A stretch of DNA of 64,000 nt from DASXRU01 sp034665305 (GTDB lineage: Bacteria; Acidobacteriota; Blastocatellia; Pyrinomonadales; Pyrinomonadaceae), in NCBI GenBank assembly GCA_034665305.1, contig JAXDFZ010000007.1, positions 62,001 through 126,000 on the forward strand. The letters are read 5' to 3'. The notes under the pieces are model-generated. The model had not been told where the DNA came from. It worked only from the letters and a program-made list of their open reading frames with translations, and did not search any database. Made by a program: the position numbers and the translations under genes. Position 1 is the stretch's first letter; every line of letters begins with the position of its first letter. Shown in pieces: positions 40,888 through 49,805 of the stretch.

Positions 40888-43632
40888 ATGCGTTGTCCGA
40901 ATTGCACTAAAGAGATTCTCGATGAGTCAGCGGAGTGCCCCTCGTGTGGCACTTCGCTAACCGATTCATTCGCCCCGACGCGGCGAATTCCCGCGAACCG
41001 GGCGCCCACCCTCACGCCGAATAATTCCCCCGAGCCAGGAGCCAGGAAAACAGATCGCTCTGTTCGGTCTGCTCCGTCCTTCGACTCAATTGATAACGCG
41101 CGGTTTGTGCCGGGAACGATGCTCTCTGAGAGATATCGCATCGTGGGGCTGCTGGGCAAAGGCGGGATGGGTGAAGTCTATCGTGCTGATGATCTAAAAC
41201 TGGGCCAGCCGGTCGCGCTCAAATTTCTTCCCGATGATTTTCTCAGAGACGGTGCGGCGCTGGCGCGTTTTCATCGCGAAGTGCGCGTCGCGCGCCAGGT
41301 CTCGCACAAGAACGTTTGCCGCGTCTATGACATCGGAGAAATCGACGGCCGTCACTTCCTGTCGATGGAATACATCAAGGGCGAAGAGCTTTCTTCCTTT
41401 ATGCGGCGCATCGGGCGTTTGCCGCAGGACAAAGCCATTCAAATTGCGCGCCAGATTTGTGCGGGGCTCGCCGCGGCGCATGACGCGGGGGTGTTGCATC
41501 GCGATCTGAAACCCTCCAACGTCATGATTGATGACTACGGCAACGCGCGCATCACGGACTTTGGCCTCGCCGGGCTGGAAGAAGAGTTTCATGAAGATGA
41601 GCTCTCGGCCGGAACGCCGGCGTACATGGCGCCGGAGCAACTGGAAGGGAAGGAGCAGACAGCGCGAACGGATATCTATTCGCTCGGCCTGATTCTGTAT
41701 GAACTTTTCACCGGCAAAAGAGCCTTCGAAGCGGCCACACTCGGCGAGCTGATTAGATTAAGGCGAAGCGATACTACGCCCACCACACCGACGGAAGTCG
41801 TCAAAGATCTTGATCCGCTAATCGAAAGAGTAATTGAACGCTGCATGCAAAAGGATCCCGCCTCCCGGCCGGCGTCTGCCTTGGAAGTGGCGGCCGCGCT
41901 ACCTGGCGGGGATCCAATCGCCGCGGCCCTGGCTGCTGGTGAGACCCCTTCGCCCGAAATGGTTGCCGCCGCGCCTAAGCAGGGAATTCTCAGCCCCGCA
42001 GTGGCCTGCGCGCTGTTCGCATCTTTCCTCGGAATCCTGGCTGTCTCGTGCTGGTTGACGAGATACACAGCGGTCTATCGCATGACCCCCCTGGATCAGC
42101 CGCCCGAGGTCTTGCGTGCACACGCGCAGGAGATGGTGCGGAAATTGGGTTACACCGAACCACCTCGGGATACCGCCGACGGTGTGATACTCAAAGAGGA
42201 TTACCTCAATTTCGTTGCCGCTCACGATCAATCGACCGCACGTTGGCAAAAAATGCGCAACGCCGCGCCCGGACCTTATCGCTTTTGGTACCGCCAGAGC
42301 CCGCGTTACTTCGAAGGAGTTGATGACATCGAAGTCGACAAGCCGGCGCTCGATGTCTCCGGAATGGCCAGTATTTACCTGGACATGGAAGGCCGCCTGC
42401 ATTGGTTCATAGGCGTTCCACCGCAGCGCGAACCGGCAGCGGACGCCCAAAAGACAGAAGCGGTAGCGGTAGACTGGGCGACTCCCTTTCGAGAAGCAGG
42501 ATTGGAAATTGCAGCCTTTCAGCCGGCCCCTTCCACCTGGGTACCGTTGCACGCTTACGATGCTCGCGCCGCGTGGGACGGAGCGGATCCCGCGCAGCTT
42601 GACCACAAGATTCATGTGGAGGCCGCGGCGTTTCACGGCAGACTGGTTTACTTTGAAACGATCTACCCCTGGGACCAGCCGTTGCGCCAGGAAGAGCCTC
42701 CCCGAAGCGGTGCCGCGCAAGCCCTGGTTTTCATCCTCATCACGATCATCCTCATTGTAATGGTGGCAAGCGTGGTGCTGGCGCGCCGGAATCTGAGATT
42801 GGGCCGCGGTGACCGGCGGGGAGCGACGCGGGTGGCGGTCATCTATTTCCTGGTGCGCATGCTTGTCTGGCTGTTCGTGGAACACCACAATGGATATGCG
42901 GGACGTGAACTTCCGACTTTCTTCCTGCACCTTGCCATGGCCGTCTTGACCTCCGGTCTGCTGTGGTTGCTTTATGTCGCCCTGGAGCCGTTTGTACGGA
43001 AGCGTTGGCCGGAATGGATAATCTCCTGGAGTCGCGTCCTTGCAGGAGACGTTCGCGATCCCCTTGTCGGACGAGACATTTTGTTCGGTGCCGTCATAGG
43101 AATGGCGATGATTCTAAGTCTCACGCTTTCAAGATTGGCCCCGACGTGGATTGGACAACCCTCCTGGTTGATGACTAACCCCGGCAGCGAAATGATCGGC
43201 CGCTTTGTGCCTTTCCTTCCGTTGTCGGGTCAACTCTCCGCCGCCCTGTTTCAGGCTTTCATCACCGTTTTTTTCGTTCTGTTGTTAGTCCTCGTCGTCC
43301 GTAGTGAACGATTAGCCCTGGTGGGCCTTTGGCTCCTAACGAGCGTGCTGGCTACGCTGGTATCCCAGTCGAGCTTAATGATGATCCCGTTTACCGCCTT
43401 TGCGGCTTTCCTGTCTCTGTTCACCTTAAAACGATATGGGCTGTTGGCGCTGGCCAGCGCGTTATTCTTCGCCCATCTCCAGGTCTTCTACCCTATGACA
43501 ACCGAGCTTACGTCCTGGTACGCGATCAACTTCGTTGCGGGCCTGGTTTTTGCTGTGTTGCTCGCTGGTTATGGGTTCTATACCAGCCTCGGCGGGCAGG
43601 CGCTGTTGAGCGGGAAGTTGCTGGAGGATTAA
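40888..43632 (+). CDS. Membrane-anchored serine/threonine protein kinase with N-terminal zinc ribbon (paralogue B)
   Basis: 914 residues, paralogue of the preceding kinase through its whole length. Zinc ribbon CPNCTKEILDESAECPSCG; kinase motifs GLLGKGGMGEVYRADD, VALKFLP, LHRDLKPSNVMIDDYGN, ITDFGLAG and GTPAYMAPEQ; a helix near residues 373-390; extracytoplasmic part; then a multi-helix tail with LYVALEPFVRKRWPEWIISW. ATG 40888 is chosen because it starts the zinc ribbon and shares its upstream block with paralogue A; longer frames would read through the repeat region. The kinase halves are very similar and the outer regions diverge, so the two probably sense different signals. Confidence 0.92.
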   Translation: MRCPNCTKEILDESAECPSCGTSLTDSFAPTRRIPANRAPTLTPNNSPEPGARKTDRSVRSAPSFDSIDNARFVPGTMLSERYRIVGLLGKGGMGEVYRADDLKLGQPVALKFLPDDFLRDGAALARFHREVRVARQVSHKNVCRVYDIGEIDGRHFLSMEYIKGEELSSFMRRIGRLPQDKAIQIARQICAGLAAAHDAGVLHRDLKPSNVMIDDYGNARITDFGLAGLEEEFHEDELSAGTPAYMAPEQLEGKEQTARTDIYSLGLILYELFTGKRAFEAATLGELIRLRRSDTTPTTPTEVVKDLDPLIERVIERCMQKDPASRPASALEVAAALPGGDPIAAALAAGETPSPEMVAAAPKQGILSPAVACALFASFLGILAVSCWLTRYTAVYRMTPLDQPPEVLRAHAQEMVRKLGYTEPPRDTADGVILKEDYLNFVAAHDQSTARWQKMRNAAPGPYRFWYRQSPRYFEGVDDIEVDKPALDVSGMASIYLDMEGRLHWFIGVPPQREPAADAQKTEAVAVDWATPFREAGLEIAAFQPAPSTWVPLHAYDARAAWDGADPAQLDHKIHVEAAAFHGRLVYFETIYPWDQPLRQEEPPRSGAAQALVFILITIILIVMVASVVLARRNLRLGRGDRRGATRVAVIYFLVRMLVWLFVEHHNGYAGRELPTFFLHLAMAVLTSGLLWLLYVALEPFVRKRWPEWIISWSRVLAGDVRDPLVGRDILFGAVIGMAMILSLTLSRLAPTWIGQPSWLMTNPGSEMIGRFVPFLPLSGQLSAALFQAFITVFFVLLLVLVVRSERLALVGLWLLTSVLATLVSQSSLMMIPFTAFAAFLSLFTLKRYGLLALASALFFAHLQVFYPMTTELTSWYAINFVAGLVFAVLLAGYGFYTSLGGQALLSGKLLED

Positions 43633-43694
43633 GTCAGAATCGTTGCGGTAGCGGCGGTTTGATTTTCGTAAGCGGCAAGTCACTCTGATAGAGC

Positions 43695-43718
43695 AACCGC
43701 CCGCTACGGCAGGCGGTT
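43695..43718. repeat. Dispersed element, family cccgctatcgcaggcggtac (diverged)
   Basis: aaccgcccgctacggcaggc followed by ggtt; arms aaccgcc/ggcggtt. Related to 27561 and 36169 copies. Confidence 0.6.
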
Positions 43719-43820
43719 CTCACGTTGCTTTTGCCTGTACCAGGCGCTATCTTGGAAGTGCCCCATCTCACAATTGACCCCCGGAAAGAAACCGCTTCCT
43801 GCTTAAGAAGGGGAGATGAG

Positions 43821-44237
43821 ATGGCTGTCAAAACCAATCCCACAGTCCTCGTTATCGAAGACTATTCCGACACTCGCCAACTTTTGTCGTCACTGTTGCG
43901 CGCTCACGGTTACAAAGTGATCGAGGCAAAAGATGGACGCGAGGGTTTCCTGCAGGCGAACCGCGTGAGTCCCGATCTGATCCTGATGGATCTGGCGATG
44001 CCGGAACTCGACGGCATTGAAGCCACGCGCCAAATTCGCCAGCGGCACGCCCTTTCGCAAACACCGATCTTCGCCATTAGCGCTTACGCGATCAGTGAAG
44101 TGAAACGCGATGCGATCGCTGCTGGTTGCAACGAAGTGTTTGAAAAGCCAGTGGATATCGCTTTGTTGATGGACCGGATCAAAGAAACACTGCAGGTTGG
44201 GTCTTCAAGAGCGAGAGCGGCTGGCGCCGGAGAGTAA
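43821..44237 (+). CDS. CheY-like response regulator
   Basis: 138-residue single-domain receiver with all key residues: E13/D14 (VIEDYSD), phosphoacceptor D57 (PDLILMDLAMPELDG), switch Ser in FAISAYAI and Lys in FEKPVD. A short Arg/Ala-rich tail follows. Ggggag lies five bases before ATG 43821. No kinase gene of the two-component type is adjacent; it follows the Hanks-type kinases, so it may be controlled by a distant histidine kinase. It is much more canonical than the two receivers of the AT-rich operon. Confidence 0.93.
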   Translation: MAVKTNPTVLVIEDYSDTRQLLSSLLRAHGYKVIEAKDGREGFLQANRVSPDLILMDLAMPELDGIEATRQIRQRHALSQTPIFAISAYAISEVKRDAIAAGCNEVFEKPVDIALLMDRIKETLQVGSSRARAAGAGE

Positions 44238-44349
44238 GTGTGGGAAGGCTCGTTTCTTTACGCCGGCGGCGTGAGCGTTTGAGTTTAAGATGCTCGTACG
44301 TTTGTGTAACCGCCGCGACGTATTCTCATTGCGCGGCCTCGTTCCAACC

Positions 44350-46893
44350 TTACGCGAGTTCCAGGCCCGCGTATTTCTGAATCAACTTCTTCGGTCCGTA
44401 GCCGGGAAAGCTCACGGTTAGTTTTATTGAATCACCGACGCCCTCGCGGCGTAGCACGAGACCGCGTCCATACTTTGCGTGACGGACATATGAGCCGGGC
44501 GAGAAGTCGGACGAGGGAGTTTCGAGTTTCGAGTTTCGAGTTTCGAGTTTCGAACGCGAGGAATTCTCCCTTACGGTTGGGCTACTGCCCGGTTGTGGCC
44601 GTCCAGCCGGTTCGCGCGCGGCGCCCGGCATTTGTGCGGCGCGGTTGCGAAAGAACTCGGCAATCGACTCGGCACTGTCATAAGTTTTTCCGCTGAAACG
44701 TGCGCGCGCCTTCGTATCACGATGCGTCGTTAAAACAGGATCGTTTTCCGGTAGCGCCGTCGAACCACGGGCGAATGAAAGCCAGGACTTTCCACGCGAC
44801 AAGTCTTCGATCAATTCCAAGGGCATCTCGTTCAGAAACTGCGAAGGCTCTGACGCCAGCTCTTCACCGTAGACGCGGCGTTTCACTGCATGCGTTACGT
44901 AAAGGAAACGTTCCGCACGCGTCATCGCCACGTAACAAAGCCGCCGTTCCTCCTCGAGTTCGGCGACGTCAGTTGCCGAGCGCGAGTGCGGAAACAAGCC
45001 ATCTTCCAGACCCACGATGAATACCAGCGGAAACTCAAGTCCCTTTGCCGAATGGGCCGTCATCAACGTTACGGGCGCATCGCGTTTGTATTGGTCCGCG
45101 TCAGAGACGAGGGCAGAGTGATCGATGAATTCCCGCAAGCCCTCTTCGCCCATCTCGTCATAATCGACGGCCGCGTTTACCAACTCCTGCAGGTTCTCCA
45201 GTCGCGCCTCTGCTTCGTCCGTGTTCTCGCCTTTGAGCGCGTTCTCATAACCGGTGTCCAGGATGGCGGCCTTTACGAGATCTGACACGAGCGAGTCGGA
45301 GACGACCACGTGTTCTGATTCTGGCGCGTCGCTGTCTTCGTTTGTGAGAAGAGATACGGCAGGTGAGCCCTCGCTTAAAGTCCAGTCACTGCCTGACGCG
45401 CCGGCTGCGTCAATATCCACATCACCAGGCTGCGGAGTTGGTTCGGCCGAAGTGGTCCCCGCTAATTGCGAAAGATGCAGAATGATCTTTTGAAAGTTTC
45501 TCAATGCCGCGGTTGCGCGTGGGGATAGCCGCTGCTGCCCCGGCGCCGTCAGCAGTCCGATCGTTTCCCAGTACGAAACGCCGTAGTCCTTTGCATGTCG
45601 ATCAATCTCGTCAAGCGTTTGTTTGCCAATCCCGCGCGGCGGACTGTTGATGACGCGCTGCAGCGCGATTGAGTCGTTGGGATTCAACGCCAGCTTCAGG
45701 TAAGCGATTACGTCGCGCACTTCCATGCGCTCGTAAAAAGAAAAGCCGCCCACGATGTTGTACGTGAGGGAGGTGCGTCGCATGGCTTCTTCGAACACCC
45801 GCGATTGCGCGTTCGTGCGATAGAGCACGGCGGCGCGCAGATCGGGATCGGCATCACGATGCTCCGCAATCCTCGCGGCGACGAAACGCGCCTCCGATTC
45901 TGCGTCCATCGCCTGAAAGTAGCGGATACGTTCGCCCGGTGGATTTTTGGTCCAGAGACTTTTCTCCTTGCGCTCGATGTTATGGCGGACGACCGCGCTC
46001 GCCACATCGAGGATGTTTTGCGTTGAGCGATAGTTCTGTTCCAGCCGAATCACTCTGGTCTCAGGATAGTGCTTCTCGAAATTCAGAATATTCGAGATGT
46101 CGGCTCCGCGCCATTTGTAGATACTTTGATCCGGGTCACCTACCACGCAGATGTTCTGTTGCTTCTGGGTCAGGAAACTGACGAGGGCGAACTGCAGCGA
46201 GTTGGTATCCTGATATTCGTCAACGAGGATGTAGCGAAAACGATGGTTGTACTTGTCACGCACCTCCTGCACATCACGCAGGAGCCGCACGGTTTTTATC
46301 AACAGATCGTCAAAGTCCAGGGCGTTGTTGTTCCGCAGGCGTTCTTCATAGAGACCGAAGACACGGGCAATCGCGACGTGCTTTTCGCTGATATGTTCCG
46401 CCTGCACGGCATACGCGTCCGGATCCTGCCCGCGATTTTTGGCCGCGCTGATCGCCGATTGCGCGGCGCGTGGTCCAACCTGCTTGTCGTCAAACCCGAG
46501 GTCCTTAATGCAGTTCTTCACCAGGCGCAGCGAATCGTCCTGATCGTAAATCGTAAATGAGCGCGTGTAGCCCTGCTCAAGCGCCGGTATGTCGCGGCGC
46601 AGAATACGGACGCAGAGGCTGTGAAAGGTTGAGATCAGCGGCGCGCTGCTCAGTTCCAAGCCCTGCAAAAGTTGATCGACGCGGTGGCGCATTTCCTGCG
46701 CGGCCTTGTTGGTGAAAGTGACAGCGACGATGTGCCAGGGCTCGACCCCGCGCTCGGCGATTAGATCCGCGATGCGGTGGGCAATGACGCGCGTTTTGCC
46801 TGAACCGGCGCCGGCCAGAATCAACAGCGGTCCATCGGTAGCGAGAACAGCTTCGCGCTGTTCTTCGTTGAGAGAAGAAAGAAAGTCAGTCAT
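44350..46893 (-). CDS. pcrA: ATP-dependent DNA helicase, UvrD/PcrA family
   Basis: 847-residue superfamily 1A helicase that unwinds DNA 3' to 5' in repair and replication restart. Motif I is LAGAGSGKTRVIAHR after LNEEQREAV; Ia is VTFTNKAAQEMRHRV; II is YILVDEYQDTN; III is VGDPDQSIYKWRGAD; IV is IRLEQNYRS; V is LMTAHSAKGLEFPLVFI; VI is CYVAMTRAERFLYV. The C-terminus ends in the PcrA-type Tudor-like domain (GSYVRHAKYGRGLVLRREG...LIQKYAGLELA). The linker before this domain contains a translated heptamer repeat, giving SKLETRNSKLETPSS. It converges with the response regulator and is divergent to nothing upstream but repeat DNA. Confidence 0.95.
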   Translation of the reverse strand: MTDFLSSLNEEQREAVLATDGPLLILAGAGSGKTRVIAHRIADLIAERGVEPWHIVAVTFTNKAAQEMRHRVDQLLQGLELSSAPLISTFHSLCVRILRRDIPALEQGYTRSFTIYDQDDSLRLVKNCIKDLGFDDKQVGPRAAQSAISAAKNRGQDPDAYAVQAEHISEKHVAIARVFGLYEERLRNNNALDFDDLLIKTVRLLRDVQEVRDKYNHRFRYILVDEYQDTNSLQFALVSFLTQKQQNICVVGDPDQSIYKWRGADISNILNFEKHYPETRVIRLEQNYRSTQNILDVASAVVRHNIERKEKSLWTKNPPGERIRYFQAMDAESEARFVAARIAEHRDADPDLRAAVLYRTNAQSRVFEEAMRRTSLTYNIVGGFSFYERMEVRDVIAYLKLALNPNDSIALQRVINSPPRGIGKQTLDEIDRHAKDYGVSYWETIGLLTAPGQQRLSPRATAALRNFQKIILHLSQLAGTTSAEPTPQPGDVDIDAAGASGSDWTLSEGSPAVSLLTNEDSDAPESEHVVVSDSLVSDLVKAAILDTGYENALKGENTDEAEARLENLQELVNAAVDYDEMGEEGLREFIDHSALVSDADQYKRDAPVTLMTAHSAKGLEFPLVFIVGLEDGLFPHSRSATDVAELEEERRLCYVAMTRAERFLYVTHAVKRRVYGEELASEPSQFLNEMPLELIEDLSRGKSWLSFARGSTALPENDPVLTTHRDTKARARFSGKTYDSAESIAEFFRNRAAQMPGAAREPAGRPQPGSSPTVRENSSRSKLETRNSKLETPSSDFSPGSYVRHAKYGRGLVLRREGVGDSIKLTVSFPGYGPKKLIQKYAGLELA
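44519..44553. repeat. Five perfect gtttcga heptamers inside the helicase gene
   Basis: Positions 44519-44553 are five identical 7-mers on the plus strand, read on the minus strand as a seven-residue repeat (SKLETRN/SKLETPS). The same words occur at 1926, 2046, 19366 and 19479 between genes. Confidence 0.9.
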
Positions 46894-46987
46894 ATGAATT
46901 GTGCGAATAATGATATTAGTCGGTCAGCGATGAATTGCGAAATGGAGACAGGGATGATTTTTTCGGAGATTGTATTTTGGAGAAGAA

Positions 46988-47102
46988 AGAGCGGGGGCAA
47001 GCCACCCTTCCTGACTGCAAGCTTGTAATGTTGAGTGAAACTGCGAGATTGATACTCAACCGCGAAGACTTGCAGTTAGGAAGGGCGGCTTGCCCCCGCT
47101 CT
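46988..47102. repeat. Dispersed inverted repeat, family gcgggggcaagccgccc (full copy)
   Basis: Arms 46988-47021 and 47069-47102 are 34-base reverse complements with two mismatches. It lies between the helicase gene and the 50-residue gene; the gap from 46894 to 47124 holds nothing else. Confidence 0.85.
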
Positions 47103-47124
47103 CTTCCTTTCCGAAATCAGTCGT

Positions 47125-47277
47125 TCAACCTGCGCGCTTGAAAAACTGGACGGCACGTTCATGCTTTTCGGCGGCGGCGCGCGTTTCGAAGGTTCCCAGA
47201 TTTCTGCGTTTCCCGGTTTTCGGATTTTTCTTGCGGGAGTACAAGCGGTACTTGCCGGATTTAAGTTTTCGAATCAT
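47125..47277 (-). CDS. Small basic protein, 50 aa
   Basis: A short, strongly basic protein: starts MIRKLKSGKYRLYSRKKNP, continues KTGKRRNLGTFETRAAAEKH and ends RAVQFFKRAG. The layout recalls a conserved small protein found beside housekeeping genes in several phyla; GKYRLYSRKKN and GTF.T...AEKHER are the recognisable parts, and the middle looks like a phage-integrase arm-type or Zn-free DNA-binding beta unit. It starts 15 bases after the mug stop on the same strand, so it is probably co-transcribed. Its stop is close to an inverted repeat. Function unknown; nucleic-acid binding is likely from charge. Confidence 0.72.
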   Translation of the reverse strand: MIRKLKSGKYRLYSRKKNPKTGKRRNLGTFETRAAAEKHERAVQFFKRAG

Positions 47278-47292
47278 TTCGCTGTTGAGTTT

Positions 47293-47880
47293 TCAGGTGC
47301 GGCACTCGCTTTCGACTGCTTCTCGCAATTCACGAAACAGGCGGGCCAATTCTTTGGCCTGGTAGTGCGCGTTCAAGCCGCTCGGATTGGGCAAAACCCA
47401 CACGGCGGTGTCGCCAAATTTTTCCTCCTGCCGCCCGAGCATCGCTTTCGGCTTTTCAAAGGCCAGGCGATACGCGCCAATCCCCAACACCGCGAGAAAT
47501 GCCGGACGATATTTGTGTAGCTTCGCCTGCAAACGTCGCGCGCCGATGGCGTATTCGTCTCTTTTCAGATCCGTTTCCGATGCGGAGGTCCTGGCAATCA
47601 CGTTGGTTATGCCATAGCCGCTCTTCAGCAATTCGTGTTTTTCCGAGGGCAACAACAGACGATTGGTGAACCCGCTCGCGTAGAGTGCGGGCCAGAAGCG
47701 ATTGCCGGGCTTGGCGAAGTGATGACCAGTCCAGCCTGAATAAAGGCCGGGATTGATGCCGCAGAACAACACCCGCAAATCCGCAGCGATCACATCGCGA
47801 ATGCTCTTTCCGGCACACGCAACGAGTTCTGCTCGGGTCGGTTTGACGCGAGTGTCCGGCTTCAGCAATGCAGTCGCCAT
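47293..47880 (-). CDS. mug: G/U mismatch-specific DNA glycosylase
   Basis: 195 residues; removes uracil and ethenocytosine from mismatched double-stranded DNA, starting base excision repair. The Mug/TDG motif 1 is CGINPGLYSGWTGHHFAKPGNRFW, split as CGINPGLYS and HHFAKPGNRFW, and motif 2 appears as LPNPSGLNAHY. The catalytic Asn in GINPG is present. The start is ATG 47880. It lies 17 bases after glmS in the same direction and 15 bases before the 50-residue gene. Length is close to the family norm with a slightly long N-terminus. Confidence 0.92.
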   Translation of the reverse strand: MATALLKPDTRVKPTRAELVACAGKSIRDVIAADLRVLFCGINPGLYSGWTGHHFAKPGNRFWPALYASGFTNRLLLPSEKHELLKSGYGITNVIARTSASETDLKRDEYAIGARRLQAKLHKYRPAFLAVLGIGAYRLAFEKPKAMLGRQEEKFGDTAVWVLPNPSGLNAHYQAKELARLFRELREAVESECRT

Positions 47881-47897
47881 ATTCTTGGTGGAGGGCC

Positions 47898-49760
47898 TTA
47901 CTCGACGGTGACGGACTTTGCCAGATTCCGCGGCTGGTCCACGTCGCAGCCACGCCGCACCGCGATGTGGTAAGCCAACAGCTGCAGGGGAATCACTGAA
48001 AGTATCGGGGACAGCAGGTCGCTGGACGGAGGGATGCTGATCACGTGATCCGAAACTATCGAGGACATCGAATCGCCTTCGGTCAGCACAGAAAGAACGA
48101 CCCCTTCGCGAGCTTTCACCTCGACAATGTTCGAATGGGTCTTTTCATAACGCAGTTCCGACGAGCGGTTGCCGTCTTCGCGCGTGTTGATGAACATGAC
48201 GGGCAAACGTTCATCGATTAATGCATTTGGCCCATGCTTCATTTCGCCGGCCGGATAACCCTCGGCGTGGATGTAGGAGATTTCTTTGAGTTTCAACGCG
48301 CCTTCCAACGCTACAGGGAAATTGATTCCGCGTCCGAGATAAAGAAAATCCGTTGAACGGAAAAACTCACGGGACAACTCTTCGATGTTGTCCGACGCGG
48401 CCAGCAAGTGCTCCATCTTGACCGGCAGCTCCGCCAACTCTTGCGCATGGTATTTCGCTTCCTCGGTGCTCAGCGCTCCGCGCAAGTGACCTAAATACAG
48501 TCCCAGCAAATAGAGCGCGATCATCTGCGAAGTAAAAGCCTTGGTAGACGCGACGCCAATTTCCGGACCTGCGTGCGTCAGAATTGTGCCGTCAGCCTCG
48601 CGCACGATCATCGCGCCCTGCACGTTACAAATCGCCAGGGCCTTCACGCCGCGCGGTTTTGCTTCGCGCATGGCGGCAATCGTGTCGGCGGTTTCGCCCG
48701 ACTGTGAAATCACCAGCAGCAGCGTATTTTCATCGAGGACCGGATCCCGATAGCGAAACTCGGACGCGTAATCGACTTCCACGTTTATGCGCGCCAGTTG
48801 CTCAATCATGTACTTACCGGCAAGTCCGGCGTGGAGCGAAGTGCCGCAGGCAGCAATCTTGATGGAGGTGAAACGCTTGAAATCTTCTTCCGTGATCCCT
48901 TTCATCTCATCGAGGAAAACGCGCCCGGTGTCCAGGGATATGCGGCCCTGCACGGTATCGCGGACGGCGCGCGGCTGCTCATAGATTTCCTTGAGCATGA
49001 AATGCTTGTAGCCGCCTTTTTCCGCCAGAATCGGATCCCAGGTTATCCGCTGGATGGCGGGCTCAACCGGCTTGCCGTCGAAGTCCGTCACGCGCACAGA
49101 CTCTTTCGTAAGCACAGCGATTTCGCCATCACCCAGGAAAAAGACATCACGCGTGTGCTGCAGGATTGGAGGGATGTCGGAAGCGACAAAGTACTCGCCG
49201 TCGCCCACTCCGATGACGACGGGCGGACCTTCACGCGCCGAAATTATCGTGTTGGGTTCATCGGCATCGATAATTGAAAGCGCGAAGATGCCGTGCAAGT
49301 CTTTAACGGCCAGGCGCACTGCTTCCTCAAAACCGGCGCTGGTTTTGAGATATTCCTCGATCAAGTGGGCGATGATCTCGGTATCAGTTTCCGTAACGAA
49401 CTGGTGATCTTTTTGCCGCAGCCGCTCTTTTAGCTGCAGGTAGTTTTCAATAATTCCGTTGTGGACCACGACGATGCGTCCCGTGCAATCCCGGTGCGGA
49501 TGGGCGTTTTCCTCCGTCGGCCGGCCGTGCGTGGCCCAACGCGTGTGGCCGATGCCGTAGGTGCCGTCGATTGGTTCAACTCGCAGAACTTCTTCGAGGT
49601 TTCGCAGTTTGCCTTCGGCGCGGCGCACCTCGAGCACCTGTTTGGCGTCTACCACGGCGATGCCGGCGGAGTCATATCCGCGATATTCCAGTTTGCGCAG
49701 CCCTTCGATGATCAAGGGTACGACCTGTTTGTTTCCAACGTAACCGACTATTCCGCACAT
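47898..49760 (-). CDS. glmS: Glutamine-fructose-6-phosphate aminotransferase
   Basis: 620 residues; makes glucosamine-6-phosphate from fructose-6-phosphate and glutamine, the entry to UDP-GlcNAc and peptidoglycan. Cys2 of the glutaminase domain is present (MCGIVGYVG), with RWATHG and HNGIIENY. Two SIS domains follow (CGTSLHAGLAGKYMIEQLA; SQSGETADT; LGRGINFPVALEGALKLKEISY), and the terminal PRNLAKSVTVE is diagnostic. No glmS ribozyme is expected outside Firmicutes and none is seen. It lies about 45 bases after glmU, so both UDP-GlcNAc pathway genes are probably co-transcribed. Confidence 0.97.
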   Translation of the reverse strand: MCGIVGYVGNKQVVPLIIEGLRKLEYRGYDSAGIAVVDAKQVLEVRRAEGKLRNLEEVLRVEPIDGTYGIGHTRWATHGRPTEENAHPHRDCTGRIVVVHNGIIENYLQLKERLRQKDHQFVTETDTEIIAHLIEEYLKTSAGFEEAVRLAVKDLHGIFALSIIDADEPNTIISAREGPPVVIGVGDGEYFVASDIPPILQHTRDVFFLGDGEIAVLTKESVRVTDFDGKPVEPAIQRITWDPILAEKGGYKHFMLKEIYEQPRAVRDTVQGRISLDTGRVFLDEMKGITEEDFKRFTSIKIAACGTSLHAGLAGKYMIEQLARINVEVDYASEFRYRDPVLDENTLLLVISQSGETADTIAAMREAKPRGVKALAICNVQGAMIVREADGTILTHAGPEIGVASTKAFTSQMIALYLLGLYLGHLRGALSTEEAKYHAQELAELPVKMEHLLAASDNIEELSREFFRSTDFLYLGRGINFPVALEGALKLKEISYIHAEGYPAGEMKHGPNALIDERLPVMFINTREDGNRSSELRYEKTHSNIVEVKAREGVVLSVLTEGDSMSSIVSDHVISIPPSSDLLSPILSVIPLQLLAYHIAVRRGCDVDQPRNLAKSVTVE

Positions 49761-49805
49761 AATATTTTGAAAAGAATGATTACCGCGTGGCGTAACGGAG
49801 AAAAG

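Noticed and set aside
41899..42930. 343-codon minus-strand frame opposite kinase paralogue B
   Set aside because: Shadow frame with no family features; the sense frame matches paralogue A throughout.
49761..49805. glmS ribozyme or riboswitch
   Set aside because: The gap before glmS is only 45 bases, too short for the ribozyme.
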